A stretch of 64,000 bases of DNA from Annona cherimola. Its lineage: Eukaryota > Streptophyta > Magnoliopsida > Magnoliales > Annonaceae. The position numbers and the translations under genes were made by a program. This document shows, in pieces, positions 49,701-62,032 of the stretch; the stretch's first letter is position 1, and each line of letters begins with the position of its first letter. The stretch spans positions 87,317,641-87,381,640 of the forward strand of contig CM059973.1 in NCBI GenBank assembly GCA_030490835.1, in the 5' to 3' direction. The notes beneath the pieces are model-generated. The model was not told the DNA's origin and did not search any database. It saw only the letters and a list, made by a program, of their open reading frames with translations.

Positions 49701-52700
49701 TGTTTCTTTGATTTTGAGGTAGATGAAAGTTCTGCTGCTGCAGCTGCCATGAAAGATGCGATGGAGAAGGCTCAAGCAAGGCTAAAGAGTGCAAAGCTAT
49801 CAATGGAAAGAAAAAAGTTTCAGAACCTTCTGAAGCCTGGTCTTGATAATAGCAGAAAAGGTAAGGAAACAAAGGAGACAGCTTCTGCTCAGGAAAATCA
49901 TAAATACACTGAAGAGAAAGTAGGGGAATGGAGAGCAGAGAATCAATTCTTTGAATTTTTCAAAGATGATATGCTAAAAGGCTTCCAGGGAGTACCTCCG
50001 CAGGAAATGAATAAGAAACTAAATGGAACCGGAAAGGTTCAGGAGCATGTGCATGAGGAGAAATTAACTAAAGAGACAAATGGTCTTTCAAAGAATGGGA
50101 AACTGACTGCATCTAAAGAGGCTATATTTGTGGAAAAAAATAATAGGGTATCCAAAGGAAGTGACGAGGCTCAAGAGGGCAAGGAGAAAAAATTGAAAGA
50201 AGCAACTGCAGATGTTCATCAGCAGGAAGAGAATAATGAGCAGAGATTGAAAGCAATTCCTCAGGAAGTTCATGCGCTCGAAGTGGCAGAAAAACTAAAA
50301 GCAGTCGCAGAAAATTTTGAAAGTGAAAATAATAAGAAGAAATTTGAGGCTGCTCTTGAGGCTCATGAACGAGAAAATGAGAAGAAACTGAAGGTGGCCC
50401 ACGAGAAGGTAGAAAATGAGAAGAAGTTAAAGGCAGCTCGAGAGTCTTGTGAGCAGGAGGAAAATGAGAAGAGACTAAAGGCAGCTCAAGAGGCCTGTGA
50501 ATGGGAGGAGAGTGAGAAGCAACTGAAGGCAGCTAGGGAGGCTCGTGAAAGGGAGGAGAATGAGAAGCAACTAAGGGCTGTCCAAGAGGCTTGTGAATGG
50601 GAGGAGAGTGAGAGGAGATTAAAGGCTGTTCAAGACGCTCGTGAAAGGGAGGAGAATGAGAAGCAACTACGGGCTGCCCAAGAGGCTCGTGAACGGGAGG
50701 AGAGAGAGAGGAGATTAAAGGTTGCTCAAGATGCTCGTGAACTGGGGGAGAGTGAGAGGAGACTAAAGGCTGCTCAAGAGGCTCATGAACGGGAGGAGAA
50801 TGAGAGGAGACTGAAGGCCGCACAAGAGGCTCGTGAACGGGAGGAGAATGAGAGGAGACTGAAGGCTGCTCAAGAGGCTCATGAACGGGAGGAGAATGAG
50901 AGGAGACTGAAGGCTGCACAAGAGGCTCGTGAACGGGAGGAGAATGAGAGGAGACTGAAGGCTGCTCAAGAGGCTCATGAACGGGAGGAGAATGAGAGGA
51001 GATTAAAGGCCGCACAAGAGGCTCGTGAAAGGGAGGAGAATGAGAGGAGACTAAAGGCTGCACAAGAGGCTCGTGAACGTGAGGAGAATGAGAGGAGACT
51101 AAAGGCTGCACAAGAGGCTCGTGAACGTGAGGAGAATGAGAGGAGATTAAAGGCTGCACAAGAGGCTCGTGAACGAGAGGAGAATGAGAAGAGACTAAGG
51201 GCTGCACAAGAGGCTCATGAACGGGAGGAGAATGAAAGGAGACTAAGGGCTGCTCGAGAGGCTCGTGAGCGGGAGGAGAATGAAAGGAGACTAAGGGCTG
51301 CTCGAGAGGCTCGTGAGCGGGAGGAGAATGAAAGGAGACTAAGGGCTGCTCGAGAGGCTCGTGAGCGGGAGGAGAATGAAAGGAGACTAAGGGCTGCTCA
51401 AGAGGCTCGTAAGCGGGAGGAGAATGAGAGGAGACTAAAGGCTGCTGAAGAGGCTCGTGAGTGGGAGGAGAATGAGAAGAGACTTAGGGCTGCTCAAGAG
51501 GCTCTTGAGCGAGAGGAAAATGATAAGATTCTAAGGGCTTCTGAGGAATGTGGCAGGATGCTAAAAGCAGCAGCTAAAGTGGCTCATGAGTGGGAGGAAA
51601 ATGAGAGGTACAAGAAGGTAGTTGGAGCAGAGAGCTATGATTGTGAAGAAAACAAGAGGAGAACAAATGTTTCTCGAGAGGCTTTTGAAAATGAAAAAAT
51701 GGACAAGAGACTAAACACGGCTCCAGTGGCACAGGAGCATGAAAAGAATGAGATTTGGTCAGGAGCTTCTCAGATGGCTCAGAAACATGAAAAGAATGAG
51801 GAGAGACCAAAAGCAGATCAAGCTCCTGAATGGGAAGAAAATCAGGTAAGGTCAATGGCAGCTGAGGAATCTCATGATCGGGATGAATTTTTTAAAAGAC
51901 AAAAAGCAGTTGAAGAGGTTCACGAGCATGAAGAAAATGAGAGGAAACTGAAAGAAGCTTGTGAACTTTCAGAAAATAAACTGAAAGCCACACCTGAGGC
52001 TTATGAATGGAAAGAAAATGGTAAGAAGCCAAAGGCAAAACAAAAGGCCTACGAATGTGAAGAAAATTTGGAGAATGTGATTTCATGTTCAGATTGTCCT
52101 GAATGGGAAGAAATGAGCCGCAAGGGTTATGAGGTGGAATATAATGAGAAATTGAAAGCAGCACTTCCAAATCAGGAGGAGGAAAATGAGGAGGAAGTAG
52201 GAGATTGTGAGAGTGGGCTAGAGAAGGAATTAAAAGCAACTCCAGATGGCTGTCATCAGAATGGAAAAGAGAAAAGCTTCAAAGCAGTTCAAGAAGCTAA
52301 TGAGAGGGAGGAGGTGCGAATGAAGGTAGCTCAAGAGGCTCAGCATTGTGCATCCAAAGAAAATGGGGCTGAGGATTGTGAAGAGGAGATGAGATGGAAA
52401 GAAGTTACGGCTGATGAAAATCACAAGGAGAAAAAAATAAATGGAAAGGCATCTGAGCAGGTTATAAATGACCAGGAAGAAGAAATTAAGCAGTTGAAAA
52501 CTATTATAGACACCAGCAGAGATGAACAACATGCGAAGGAAGCGAAAGCAGCTGAAGTTGTCTATTTGAATGGTGGTGAAATGAAACTAAAAGCATGTGA
52601 TATGCTGTCTGTGCAAGATGAGAAAACGAAGTCAAAAGCACAGGTCAATGAAGGGGAGCATATGAAGGAATTAAAATCAGCTCATGAGCCCTATGATGCA

Positions 52701-55700
52701 ACCAAATTGAAAGCAGCTCAACAGGCAGATGTGCTGGAAGGAAAAGAGGACACGCCGAGAACTGTTTCTGTGCGTATAGAGAATAGAATTACAGCACGAA
52801 AACAGCAGAGTACTACTGATATTCATGAAAGCGAAGCAAAGGCAAAAGAAGAGAGAAGGCGAAGAGAAGTGGAAATGGAGCGAGCAAGAAGATTAGAAGA
52901 GGAGAGGGACAGGGAAAGGGAAAGAGAGAAGGACAGAATTCTTGTTGAAAGAGCAACACGTGAAGCTCGTGATAGAGCATTCTTGGAAGCTCGAGACAGG
53001 GCAGAAAGAGCTGCTGTAGAAAGGGCAACTGCTGAAGCTCGGCAAAGAGCATTTGTGGAGGCTCGAGAAAAAGCAGAGAAGGCTTCAGCTGAAGCTCGCG
53101 AAAAACAGTTAGCTGAAAAGGCTTCTGTGGAGGCTAGAATTAGGGCAGAGCGTGCTGCAGTTGAGAGAGCAACTGCAGAGGCTCGGGAACGTGCTATAGA
53201 AAAAGCTCTTGCAGAGAAGGCAGCTTTTGGTGCCAAGCGGGACGAAAGATATTCTGGCCATGAATTCTCTAGCGGGACCTCTCAGAGATATTCAAATTCT
53301 TCAAATCAAGGTGATGTGCTATTACTTATGTGCTGACTGTCTTCTTCATCTTTTTATTCTATTAAGTTCTTTCTGTCCTTAATTGTTTTTCTTGTGTCTT
53401 GGGTTCTGAATGATATCTTCTTTCTCATGTTGAAGCTTCCTACACCAATGGAAAGCATCAAGGAGCTGAGGTTGAATCGGCAAAAAGATGTCAAGCAAGG
53501 TTAGAGAGACATCAGCGGACTGCAGAACGTGCGGTATGTTCTTCATTTGCAGCCTGTATGATTTCAACTTCACATGGACAAGCTGCCGTCTGCATGTCCT
53601 TCCATAATATGTGATAGCGAGGCAAATATTTTGCTTTGGAAGGCATCTTCTATTGGAATCAGGCGTTGACATTCTTGATGACATCACTGTGAGCTTAAAC
53701 TTATTTTCTAATTCAAATGTCAGGCAAAGGCTCTTGCAGAGAAAAACTCACGGGACATTCTAGCTCAAAGGGAGCAGGCAGAGAGAAATGTAAAATATCT
53801 TCTTACACAGTCCCGACCTCAAATTTACTCTTTGCTTCATTATTATTTGTGATTGACGCAGTTCAAATCATGATTGCAGAGATTGTCAGAAACTCTGGAT
53901 GCAGAAGTCAAAAGGTGGTCAAATGGAAAAGAAGGAAACTTGCGTGCATTGCTTTCAACACTTCAATATGTGAGTGTGATTTCTCTGCAGTTATTCATCC
54001 TTGAAAGTTATTAATCTTTAACTATTCTGGTCATTGTTCCTAAGGTTGGCTGAGGACGTGATGGAATATAGAACGATAAATGGATTCATCTGGGTTGTTT
54101 ACATTTGATTGGAATGAGGCTTAAGTATTCCTGATGTTGATGTTCATGGAATATTCTTATTACTGTTGCATTGAGTTATTATCATATAAATTTTTTTTTT
54201 AACACTGTAACATGCATGACTTCATCCTCTTGCCCATAAAGAAAACATGACAAACAGATTGTGGTGGTGAATGGGTACAGTTAATGGACAAATGGGTGAA
54301 TTCCCTTGTAATGGACATGTAAGGATCATATGAGCTCAGTGTTGTATGTTAGGGAGGATCATCAAATTGATGGGTGGATTGGGTGCCAAAATTGACACCT
54401 ATTCCTCTCAGTAGGTGTATGCAAGTAGTGCTGTGTCATAATAGCAAACTTCCAGAATCTCTCTGGGTGTTACTCTCTGTGTTTTAGAACCCATTCTGAT
54501 TTTAACCTACTTTTATGGAATATAAAATACAATCCAACTTCTAATCCTGGGAAAATTTTCATTTCAGAAGTCCCTGGATTTGAGTTATTTGGCATTCATT
54601 TCATGTGGATGGCTTGACTTAGGGTGTATTGATAGTATAGGTTTGTATCTAAAATGGTCAAACCAGTGCCTGGAAGATCAGACAGTTCATGATTGCCTGT
54701 TTGAGGCTGAGCATATTGACCTGATGGTTCAAACTGTTTTCTTATCCAGTTTTAATTTTTTAGAGTATCATCCAACAATCAAGAGCCACAGGATAATTGT
54801 AAAATACTATTCTTATCTCTTAAATACTTGAATTAATTTGTATCAGTCATTCAGCTTACAATTTGCAGGCCAATGCCTATAAAATGTAACCTGAAAATCT
54901 GCGGTTTTTCGCAGATCCTTAGCCCTGATAGTGGATGGCAGCCAATTCCGTTGACCGATGTTATAACAGCTGCTGCTGTAAAGAAAGCTTATAGGAAGGC
55001 CACACTTTGTGTTCATCCTGACAAGGTGCAGCAAAGAGGTGCAAGCATTCAGCAGAAGTATATCTGTGAGAAAGTTTTTGATCTCCTTAAGGTTTGTCAC
55101 TTTCTTTTCTTATATAGTCAACTTGAATGATTTTTTTAAGTTACAATGTGGTATTACATTATTCCAATCACTTCTGCAACTGTACAATGCTACTGGTGTA
55201 TGGAGGTAATCGTAGTGTAGACTTCTATGTTGAACAGTGTTGAGAAGATATCATTGCTACAGTTTACCAGTTGCTTAGTGTGGCATCTTCTTCAGTTGAA
55301 ATAGGCCTCTGAGATTTAATGTGCGTGTGTGGGTGTGTTGGACATTTGTTTTACTTCCATTGGAGTAATTGGAGGGTGGCATCTGGTGTGATGAGACAAA
55401 GACTTGACGGTTAATGAGTTGGGAAATGTTTACTCCCATTTCCTGATACAGCTACGAGTTGATTGTGCAGATAAGTTGACAGTTAAATCCGCATAGCAAA
55501 TGTTTTTTAGGCTTCTCAGAGCATGATTTTTTAATCAAGATTCATTATTTTTAAAATGAATTTCCCCATGCAGTTAGTCCCTTATCCATTTGCTTTATGA
55601 TTTCAATAAATTTTCCTATGCAGTTCATTTTCCATGATACTATGATATCGTAGCATGCATACAACTTGTATAAGACAAATTGTTGGATTCGAGTTGTAAT

Positions 55701-56351
55701 CCCATAATAATTACTGTATCTATCCAAGCTTTGTGGGTTCTCTCTTTGGCTTATGATAAGCATTCTGTGCTGTTGTGTTATTAGTTGCATTCACAACACG
55801 TTATTTCCCATTTTTTTTTGTGAAGCTGTTTTCTCTTTCAGCGTTGATATTAGCCCCCTTGCTGAAGGATCTGAAAATCTACCAAACAAGTCTGGTGATT
55901 GATAAACCTTTTTGTCCCTGTGGACCATGATCTACCATTCATCTCAGGCTGGTTCAATTGGTTCAAATATACTAACATTCTGCATACAAGTGGGAGTGCA
56001 TCTTTGCAGGGTTGGCTTATGCCCGACCCTGCAAAACCTGGCAAGCAAAGGGCAGTATAGATTGGTATATCGAGTTTTTGGTTGCCTAATCTCACTCCCA
56101 TGTGAGGTGTTCTTTGCCTTTTCACGTTCGCGTGTCATTCACTGGCCCGGACTCTTCTGAATTCCGAGCCCATCAGAATCAAGAACGAGGCAAAGCTCTG
56201 AAGCATGTTGCTAACATTGATAGAATTGTTTCTCATTGTTAGTCCTGCAAATGATGATTAACAGGACTAGATAATCTATAATGTACTAACTATGTGCAAC
56301 TGTGAATTTTCTCAGGAGGCCTGGAATAAATTCAACTCAGAAGAAAGGTAG
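46783..56351 (+). CDS. AUL1: Auxilin-like protein with C-terminal J domain and long charged repeat
   Basis: Predicted co-chaperone that recruits Hsc70 to uncoat clathrin-coated vesicles. Exons: 46783-47174, 48890-53310, 53436-53533, 53724-53789, 53880-53969, 54915-55091, 56316-56351; 5280 nt, 1759 aa, all GT-AG. Exon 1 ends in phase 2 and joins directly to 48890, giving ENSW-MPDG. N-terminus: DVFGGPPKF at 32-40 and [10 protein letters not shown], typical of plant auxilin-like 1. [17 protein letters not shown] near 336-352 is a conserved proline-rich segment (possible SH3 ligand). Residues 642-1009 are 23 tandem 16-residue repeats; diverged repeats and E/K/R-rich helix continue to about 1600. 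The J domain at about 1690-1759 holds the HPD motif at 1723-1725 and ends [11 protein letters not shown]. Arabidopsis AUL1 is near 1450 aa (from memory), so this protein is enlarged, chiefly by the repeat. No membrane segment. Confidence 0.94.
47175..48889 (+). other. Intron 1 of auxilin-like gene
   Basis: GT at 47175 and TTTTAG before 48890. Short ORFs inside show no resemblance to the gene family. An A run lies at 48344-48358. Confidence 0.75.
50421..51524 (+). repeat. Coding 48 bp tandem repeat, 23 copies
   Basis: Exactly 1104 bp of uninterrupted 48 bp units encode variants of [16 protein letters not shown]. Copies 8-13 alternate His and Arg at one position (AQEAH / AQEAR), making a 96 bp higher-order unit. 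Copies 18-20 are identical at the DNA level. Flanking copies at both edges are more diverged, the usual outcome of unequal exchange homogenising the centre. Confidence 0.95.
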
Positions 56352-57117
56352 CAAATTCTCATCGGAAATTGTTCCCGCAGATGTTATTCCTGCATCCTGT
56401 AATTTTTTTTTTTATTACAGTTGCTCTCAAATACAAGTATTAGCATTTTTTTCCACCTATTTATGTAGTTGGGGAAATCCTTGTATTTTCTTGCAGATTG
56501 TAGGTGGGCTATTTGGCCATAGGTGATCATGGACCGTTGAATCCATGGTTTGCCTGGAAAGTTGCGGTGTATATTCAATGTTTATAAGCCGGAAAAATGG
56601 AAGTCTTTTGCTCTTCGCACTTTCCCCCTTGCGAAGCCTCAAAACTTAAAATTGGATACAAATATGAAACTATGCTTGGGTTTGTTGGCTTAAAATGCTA
56701 CCCATCTGGCGATCAAAATCTCAGCCAATTGCAGGTCGGTTGAAATTTTAAATGACACGGGAAACGATGGGTTGTGGTTAACTTGAAAGCGGGGCTGCAA
56801 GATCAGCAAAAGTCCCGGTCTCTCTCTCTCTCTCTCTCTCTCTAATCTGACTTTAGATAATTAGACACCCGATGGAGGTATAGTGGCGGGGTAATGAGGT
56901 TACTAATTTTATCCAATTTTTTTAATTTTTATTTTGGATCTCTTATATTACTCTACACATATCTACGTCAGTCCAAGTATAAGCGGGGACGGTCCAATCT
57001 GATTATTTATTCACTCTGGTTTTCAAATGGGTCTCAGCGAAAACGTAGGTCTACTTATGTTTAATTCATAATGAAATTTATAACGAGGAATGATCATGTT
57101 AGTCAGGGCTAAGCAAA
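56352..57117. other. 3' UTR and flank of auxilin-like gene
   Basis: No further coding exon. A CT microsatellite lies at 56819-56843. Confidence 0.5.
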
Positions 57118-57425
57118 TGTCTCGATTAGTTCATCTCAAAAAAACTATTTAAAAATATATATTTTTTCTTTTTTTCTTTACACATTTGTTTATCCAAGTG
57201 TATTTAACATATAAATAAAGTTTTACCTTTTTTTTTTTGATAAACAAATGTGTATTTTCAACGTATGTATACACATGGATATTTAAAAATTTTAAAAAAA
57301 TATATACACATATCCATAAATGGTAAAACTTGATCTATATGTTAAATACATTTATAGAAACAAGTGTGTGAAGAAAAAAATAAAAAAATATTTTTAAATG
57401 GGTTTTTTAAATGTGGGCTAAGCGG
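57118..57425. repeat. Foldback MITE, family F1, copy I
   Basis: Arm CCAAGTGTATTTAACATATA returns as TATATGTTAAATACATTTAT. Tips TTCATCTCAAAAAAACTATT and AATGGGTTTTTTAAATG are a further, weakly paired tip variant. Confidence 0.6.
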
Positions 57426-58024
57426 GGCATTAGCCCAAGCTCAGGGGATCACTTTTCATTTATAATTTATACATATATTTGTATATTTTTTCTTAGTTCC
57501 CAAAGTAAACAATTTCGGATATTTAAGTAATTCTACTTCAAACAACGTTGATTTTAAAATTCGGAAAAAAAATTATATACGCACATTCGAAAATGATAAA
57601 ATCTGACGTGTGAAAAACCTACATCTTTATATTTATAAGTAAATTAGCCAAGGGTAACAGAATTAGTGCCCTTGCAATTAGATCAGCATTACTAATTTTT
57701 TGGGCCAGGTCATTCTTGTTAATGTGGTCCACACGTTGTTGGATCTTGCTCCAATAATACCAATATTGACAGCGTCCTGCCTTATTCCTCAACAAAAAAT
57801 AAAATACTAGTTGAGCTTTCTTGCACTGTTGCACATACCAAGTTGGAAACCATTTCATTAATGGCAATGGAAGACCAAGTCAACCAAAATCAGCCTTAAA
57901 TTCACCTAACATCTATATCATCACCGTCATTGCCGCATCCACCACCTACCCTATCAATTACCTGTATCTTCTTCTTCTCTGTCTGAGAGCCAACCATCGA
58001 ACACCTAGTTGCGGTTTCCTGGCG
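57426..58024. other. Upstream flank of small conserved gene
   Basis: Frame upstream of 58025 stays open back to an ATG at 57821, but that extension does not resemble the family. A CT-rich stretch (TCTTCTTCTTCTCTG) just before the ATG looks like plant 5' UTR. No clear TATA box. Confidence 0.4.
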
Positions 58025-58390
58025 ATGAATAGGTCGAAGAGCCATCATGGGTATCTACGGCTAGGCCGTGACTACACTACCCACGACCATGTGTTGCTGC
58101 ACCCTTCCGATCCGAAAGGCGCAAGCATTCCCAATCAGGAGGCGACCATGTCGGTGGGACCTTCACAAACTGTTGGTGCACCCAACGACTTCACGTTGGA
58201 GAAGATGGATCCCAAGCTCAAGCGATCCACAAAGGTTACAAAGAATCACCCACTGCTTAGTTTCTTCGACGTGTCCCGTAAGAAGAAAGCTCCGTCGGTG
58301 AAGCCGGAGTTCCTCAGGTATTTGGAGTATGTTAAGGAAGCTGGAACGTGGGATCTTCATTCAAATCGACCTGTCATACATTTCAAATGA
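58025..58390 (+). CDS. Small conserved plant protein of unknown function (121 aa)
   Basis: Single-exon frame of 366 nt, starting MNRSKSHHGYLRLGRDYTTH and ending KPEFLRYLEYVKEAGTWDLH-SNRPVIHFK. I recall a similar C-terminal block (PEF-RY-EY-KEGG-WD--SN-PVIYYK) in an uncharacterised plant family of small proteins such as Arabidopsis At1g13390/At1g68490, which is why I call it real and choose the ATG at 58025 over the one at 57821. The middle is basic (KLKRSTKVTK, SRKKKAPSVK); no signal peptide or membrane segment. The body is GC-richer than the surrounding DNA, unlike a chance ORF. Biochemical role unknown; the database name of those relatives does not establish one. Confidence 0.65.
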   Translation: MNRSKSHHGYLRLGRDYTTHDHVLLHPSDPKGASIPNQEATMSVGPSQTVGAPNDFTLEKMDPKLKRSTKVTKNHPLLSFFDVSRKKKAPSVKPEFLRYLEYVKEAGTWDLHSNRPVIHFK

Positions 58391-60243
58391 CTCGTTTTCT
58401 CAAACGTATCTGTCATTTAATCAAGTTACATAGAGCCACGCGCTTTCTTTTGCATGTTTGAAGACGAATTTATCATGAAACTCCTGGTTGCTGGTGGTTA
58501 ACTGGTTCGTATAACGTGCCGGTCTCACTTTCTCTCGGCATTTGGTATGCCCGAATCAAAGGTCGAGTGTGTGTGTGTGTGTGTTTTTTTTTTTTTCACT
58601 TGGTTGCAGTTCAAAGTGTTAATTCCATCAACAAGCATGATTGTGTAAGCTCGAGTTCTGAAAATCCCTTTTTATTCTAGACCATTGAGAAAAGGGTACT
58701 TAGGCACAATAAGATGATCATCATCATCATTGTCCAATCGAAGATGATAAATGAGCTCATTTCCAAAAAAAAAAAAAAAAAAAAAGACGATAAATGAGCT
58801 GAAACGTGAAATTGAAAATTTTACAGCCACTTTTCAGGGATTAGTGGAAGGGCACTACATATACAGTTCTTAGTTACTGATTGAGTTGAAATTCACAGAC
58901 GTGGAATTGCTTATTTACTATGTCAAACACTGTTTTCGTCATGACAATCTCAGCAGTGTTTAGAACAAAACGGGTGATTCGTAATAATAACTTAATTTAT
59001 ATATGGTAAGACTGAAGTTGTCAAACTCGTTAAAGGGATTGAAGATGCACCTCCCAACCGTGTGCTGTAACCAGTGTCATATACTAATATATATATGTAT
59101 ATATTTAAAAAATCTTATTCAAACAATTTGGTTCTGATTTGCTTGTTCAGCATTCCAATAGAAAACAATTCTGGTTGAAGTAGTCTGATCTGCTTCATCT
59201 AGTCTGGTTCTCAAATGTCAAAACATTGGCCCTGAGTGCTGGCCTGCTGGGGGACGATGTTACCTATGAACTGATACATCATATTGATAGAGCTGGCTCT
59301 TACTAGATTATGGGCTCCAAATGAACCATGGGCTTTCCAAAGGTTAGCTTCATGTCCTAGTATATGTATTGATGTTCCAGACATATTTGAGCTATCCATT
59401 TCTAAATACTATTCCCTTTGTTATAGGAATCATGATATGTGACTAATATTCTTCATATCTTTTATTATTTCGTGATATTGAATTTGAAATGTTTTAAAAA
59501 AAATGAAGGGTTTAAATTTCAATTTTAAGAGTAGATATGGACTTGATCACTCACTACAAACGGGACTATTCTTTGGGGGTGCACCATGTCTTTCACCTCT
59601 ATTAGGGTGAAAATAGGATCAACCTGTTCCGGTTTTAAAAAGGGTTGGAGTGTGGGATGAGGTGCGTCAAGATTTGAGACCCTTTTTTCAATGTTGGGGG
59701 CACGAATAATCGACTATGTCCCAACTCGCCCCGTCTAAGTACAAAAATACTTTTAATAAACTATAAAACTGGTTTATGCGAATGTGGATTCATTCGATAC
59801 ATATATTTAACTTTATAATTTCCTAATGTGAACATAGTCTAGATGAATGTGCTTTAACTTTACAACTTATTTATGTGGATATATTTTTATTTTTTCATTG
59901 TATAGATATTGTTTAAGTTATGTCATCTGCATAATTTTTCAATGAAATTAAAAATTATTATCAATATTATTTGCACCTTTTAATAATAATATTATGCATT
60001 TGCATATTACAATTTTACTTGTAATTCAATAGTTATATTTATGTTATTTTTATTAAAGTAAACATACATATTCATCAAGGTCAAGTTGTAAATAAAATTA
60101 TTAAAAAGAAAGGTTTTAATAACTCTTTGTTATGATAATTATGTTTTTACTTTCAACAAATAGTAAAATATTGAAACATTCAACTTCTAAATTTATTATA
60201 GATGTGTCTTTATATTTATAGAACCTTGATACTGTACATTTGA
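58391..60243. other. Intergenic DNA
   Basis: GT/T tract at 58567-58595, A run at 58766-58785, otherwise no recognisable feature. Confidence 0.45.
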
Positions 60244-60600
60244 GTGCACCTGAGTATAAAAAATTATTTTTTAAATTTTTAAAAAAGTTTTTACATAATT
60301 GTTAATCTAAGTATATTTAATAGGTGAATCAATTTTTACCTTTTTTGAAAATTTGTAGATTTTTTTTAAATTTTAAAATCGGTGACATTTTTAGTATTTT
60401 TAAATTATTAAAATGCCATTAATTTTAAAAAATTTAAAAAATCTATAAATCTTTAAAAATGGTAAAACTTGATTATTTGATACACATGTTAAATACACTT
60501 AGATTGTAGTTGCATAAAAAAAATTTAAAAAATTAAAAAATGAATCAAATACACTCGGGCGCACTTGTGTTCATGTGCATTTAGCCCCGCAAGATATTTA
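60244..60600. repeat. Foldback MITE, family F1, copy J (TGCAC-tip type)
   Basis: The left tip GAGTGCACCTGAGTATA pairs with the right tip ATACACTCGGGCGCACTT. Arms (CTAAGTATATTTAATAGGTG versus CACATGTTAAATACACTTAG) close around a centre near 60410. Confidence 0.75.
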
Positions 60601-61271
60601 TATGCATTTAAAAATTTCAAATAATCATACTTTGACTTGCCTTTCTAACTTAACTTGTTATCTCCACACTGACTTAAAATTAATCTGAAGTTTTAACTTG
60701 AGACATATTGAAGATAGCCTTGCTACAGCTTCGTATAAAAAATAAGATTTGACAGAAGTAAGGTTACAGTTTGGACATACTTTCACCTCTTTAACTTCTA
60801 CCCAACCAGAAACGAGGTGGAAACCTGCCACGATTTTCACCTCTTAACTTCCACACAACCATAATGAGGTGGAACGAATTTTTCCAGTGGCAGACAGCTT
60901 GGTAGTGGTCGATATTTCCCATTTGGTGGGCCACGTGATCTTGGAATAGACTAGCTAGGTTTTGTCTTCAATACACTACATACAAGAGGCAGTACAATCT
61001 GATGGACAGCAGGTTACATCTCATGGATAAAATCCCGAAGTGGGACAGGTTAATTTGAGGGACTCCCATTTCCAGAGCGTGGGTGAGAGAGAGAGAGAGA
61101 GTAGGCAAGCATATAACTTATTCAAAATTGTCGGCCTGCGTATATTTTCGAATAAAAATAAAAAGTGGACAGCCATCCGACCAGTTTTTTTTTTTTTTTT
61201 TTTTCTGCTATGATAATCATTGAATACAACATTTGCGGATGCCGTCCGACCACGGAGCTGTGTGGCGACAA
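60601..61271. other. Intergenic DNA
   Basis: GA repeat at 61087-61101 and an about 20-base T run near 61185-61204. No gene recognised. Confidence 0.45.
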
Positions 61272-61289
61272 ATATATATATATATATAT

Positions 61290-61633
61290 GAGACCCGATC
61301 GTGTGCAGTCCGCTGCAAAATAGACCCCACACATGTTAGATTGTAATGAAACTTTATACACTCATTTATCCATATATAAATCATACTTTAGACGGTTTAG
61401 ATGTCGAAAAAACTACTTTAAACTTGATATTTACATTAAACTATTTTATTACGTTGATTTTGCACTATTTTAAGATGGGGACTATATACATGTTGGATTT
61501 GGACGAAAATTGGTATGCTATTAAAGTGAACAATTCTAAATACAATGAGTGGGGTGGATTTTCCATTTATGATCAGGTGGGGCCCACAGTGCATGGACTG
61601 CACAGTGCAATCGCATGTACCGGAAGAAATTCC
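61290..61633. repeat. Family F2 foldback, array unit 1
   Basis: Lies between TA runs at 61272-61289 and 61634-61643. It has the F2 core (TTTAGACGGTTTAGATGTCG, ATTTTGCACTATTTTAAGAT) and the right arm GGACGAAAATTGGTATGC ... AATACAATGAGTGGGGTGG. The tips carry TGCAGTCCGCTGCA and TGCATGGACTGCA. Confidence 0.65.
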
Positions 61634-61643
61634 TATATATATA

Positions 61644-62024
61644 TGATTATATTCCTGTACAGCATGCTGCACCGTCCAGTGCAGCATCGCTGTAATGGGC
61701 CCCACATGATCATGAAATCATGATCTACTCCACCCATTGTATTTAGAATAATGTATTCTATTACCATACCAATTTTCATCCCAATCAGATATGTATATGG
61801 ACCCCATCTGAAAATGGTACAAATCCAACGTAATAAAATAGTTTGATGAAAATAACAACTTTAAAGTATCTGATTGAGATTAAAATTGGTATGATAATAG
61901 AATACATTATTCTAAATACAATGGGTGGAGTAGATCATGATTTCATGATCATGTGGGGCCTATTTTGGCGGCCACTGCACCGCTGTTCCGGTGCAGTGAC
62001 GCTGCACTGGAACAGCTCACTCTC
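61644..62024. repeat. Family F2 foldback, array unit 2
   Basis: Arms of about 95 bases are nearly perfect inverted repeats (GATCTACTCCACCCATTGTA ... CCAATTTTCATCCCAATCAG and its complement). Tips contain several GC-rich hairpins around GGTGCAG/CTGCACC. The asymmetric centre reads opposite to unit 3. Confidence 0.8.
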
Positions 62025-62032
62025 TATATATA

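Noticed and set aside
50533..51207. 224-codon open frame on the minus strand with regular repeats ([11 protein letters not shown] type)
   Set aside because: It is the antisense shadow of the 48 bp coding repeat; stop codons are absent only because the repeat lacks them in that frame.
52823..53236. 137-codon minus-strand frame
   Set aside because: Shadow of the Ala/Glu/Arg-rich part of the auxilin-like exon; no independent family resemblance.
57821..58024. N-terminal extension of the small conserved protein
   Set aside because: The extension has unrelated composition with a hydrophobic patch and does not fit the remembered family start MNR; the ATG at 58025 is preferred.
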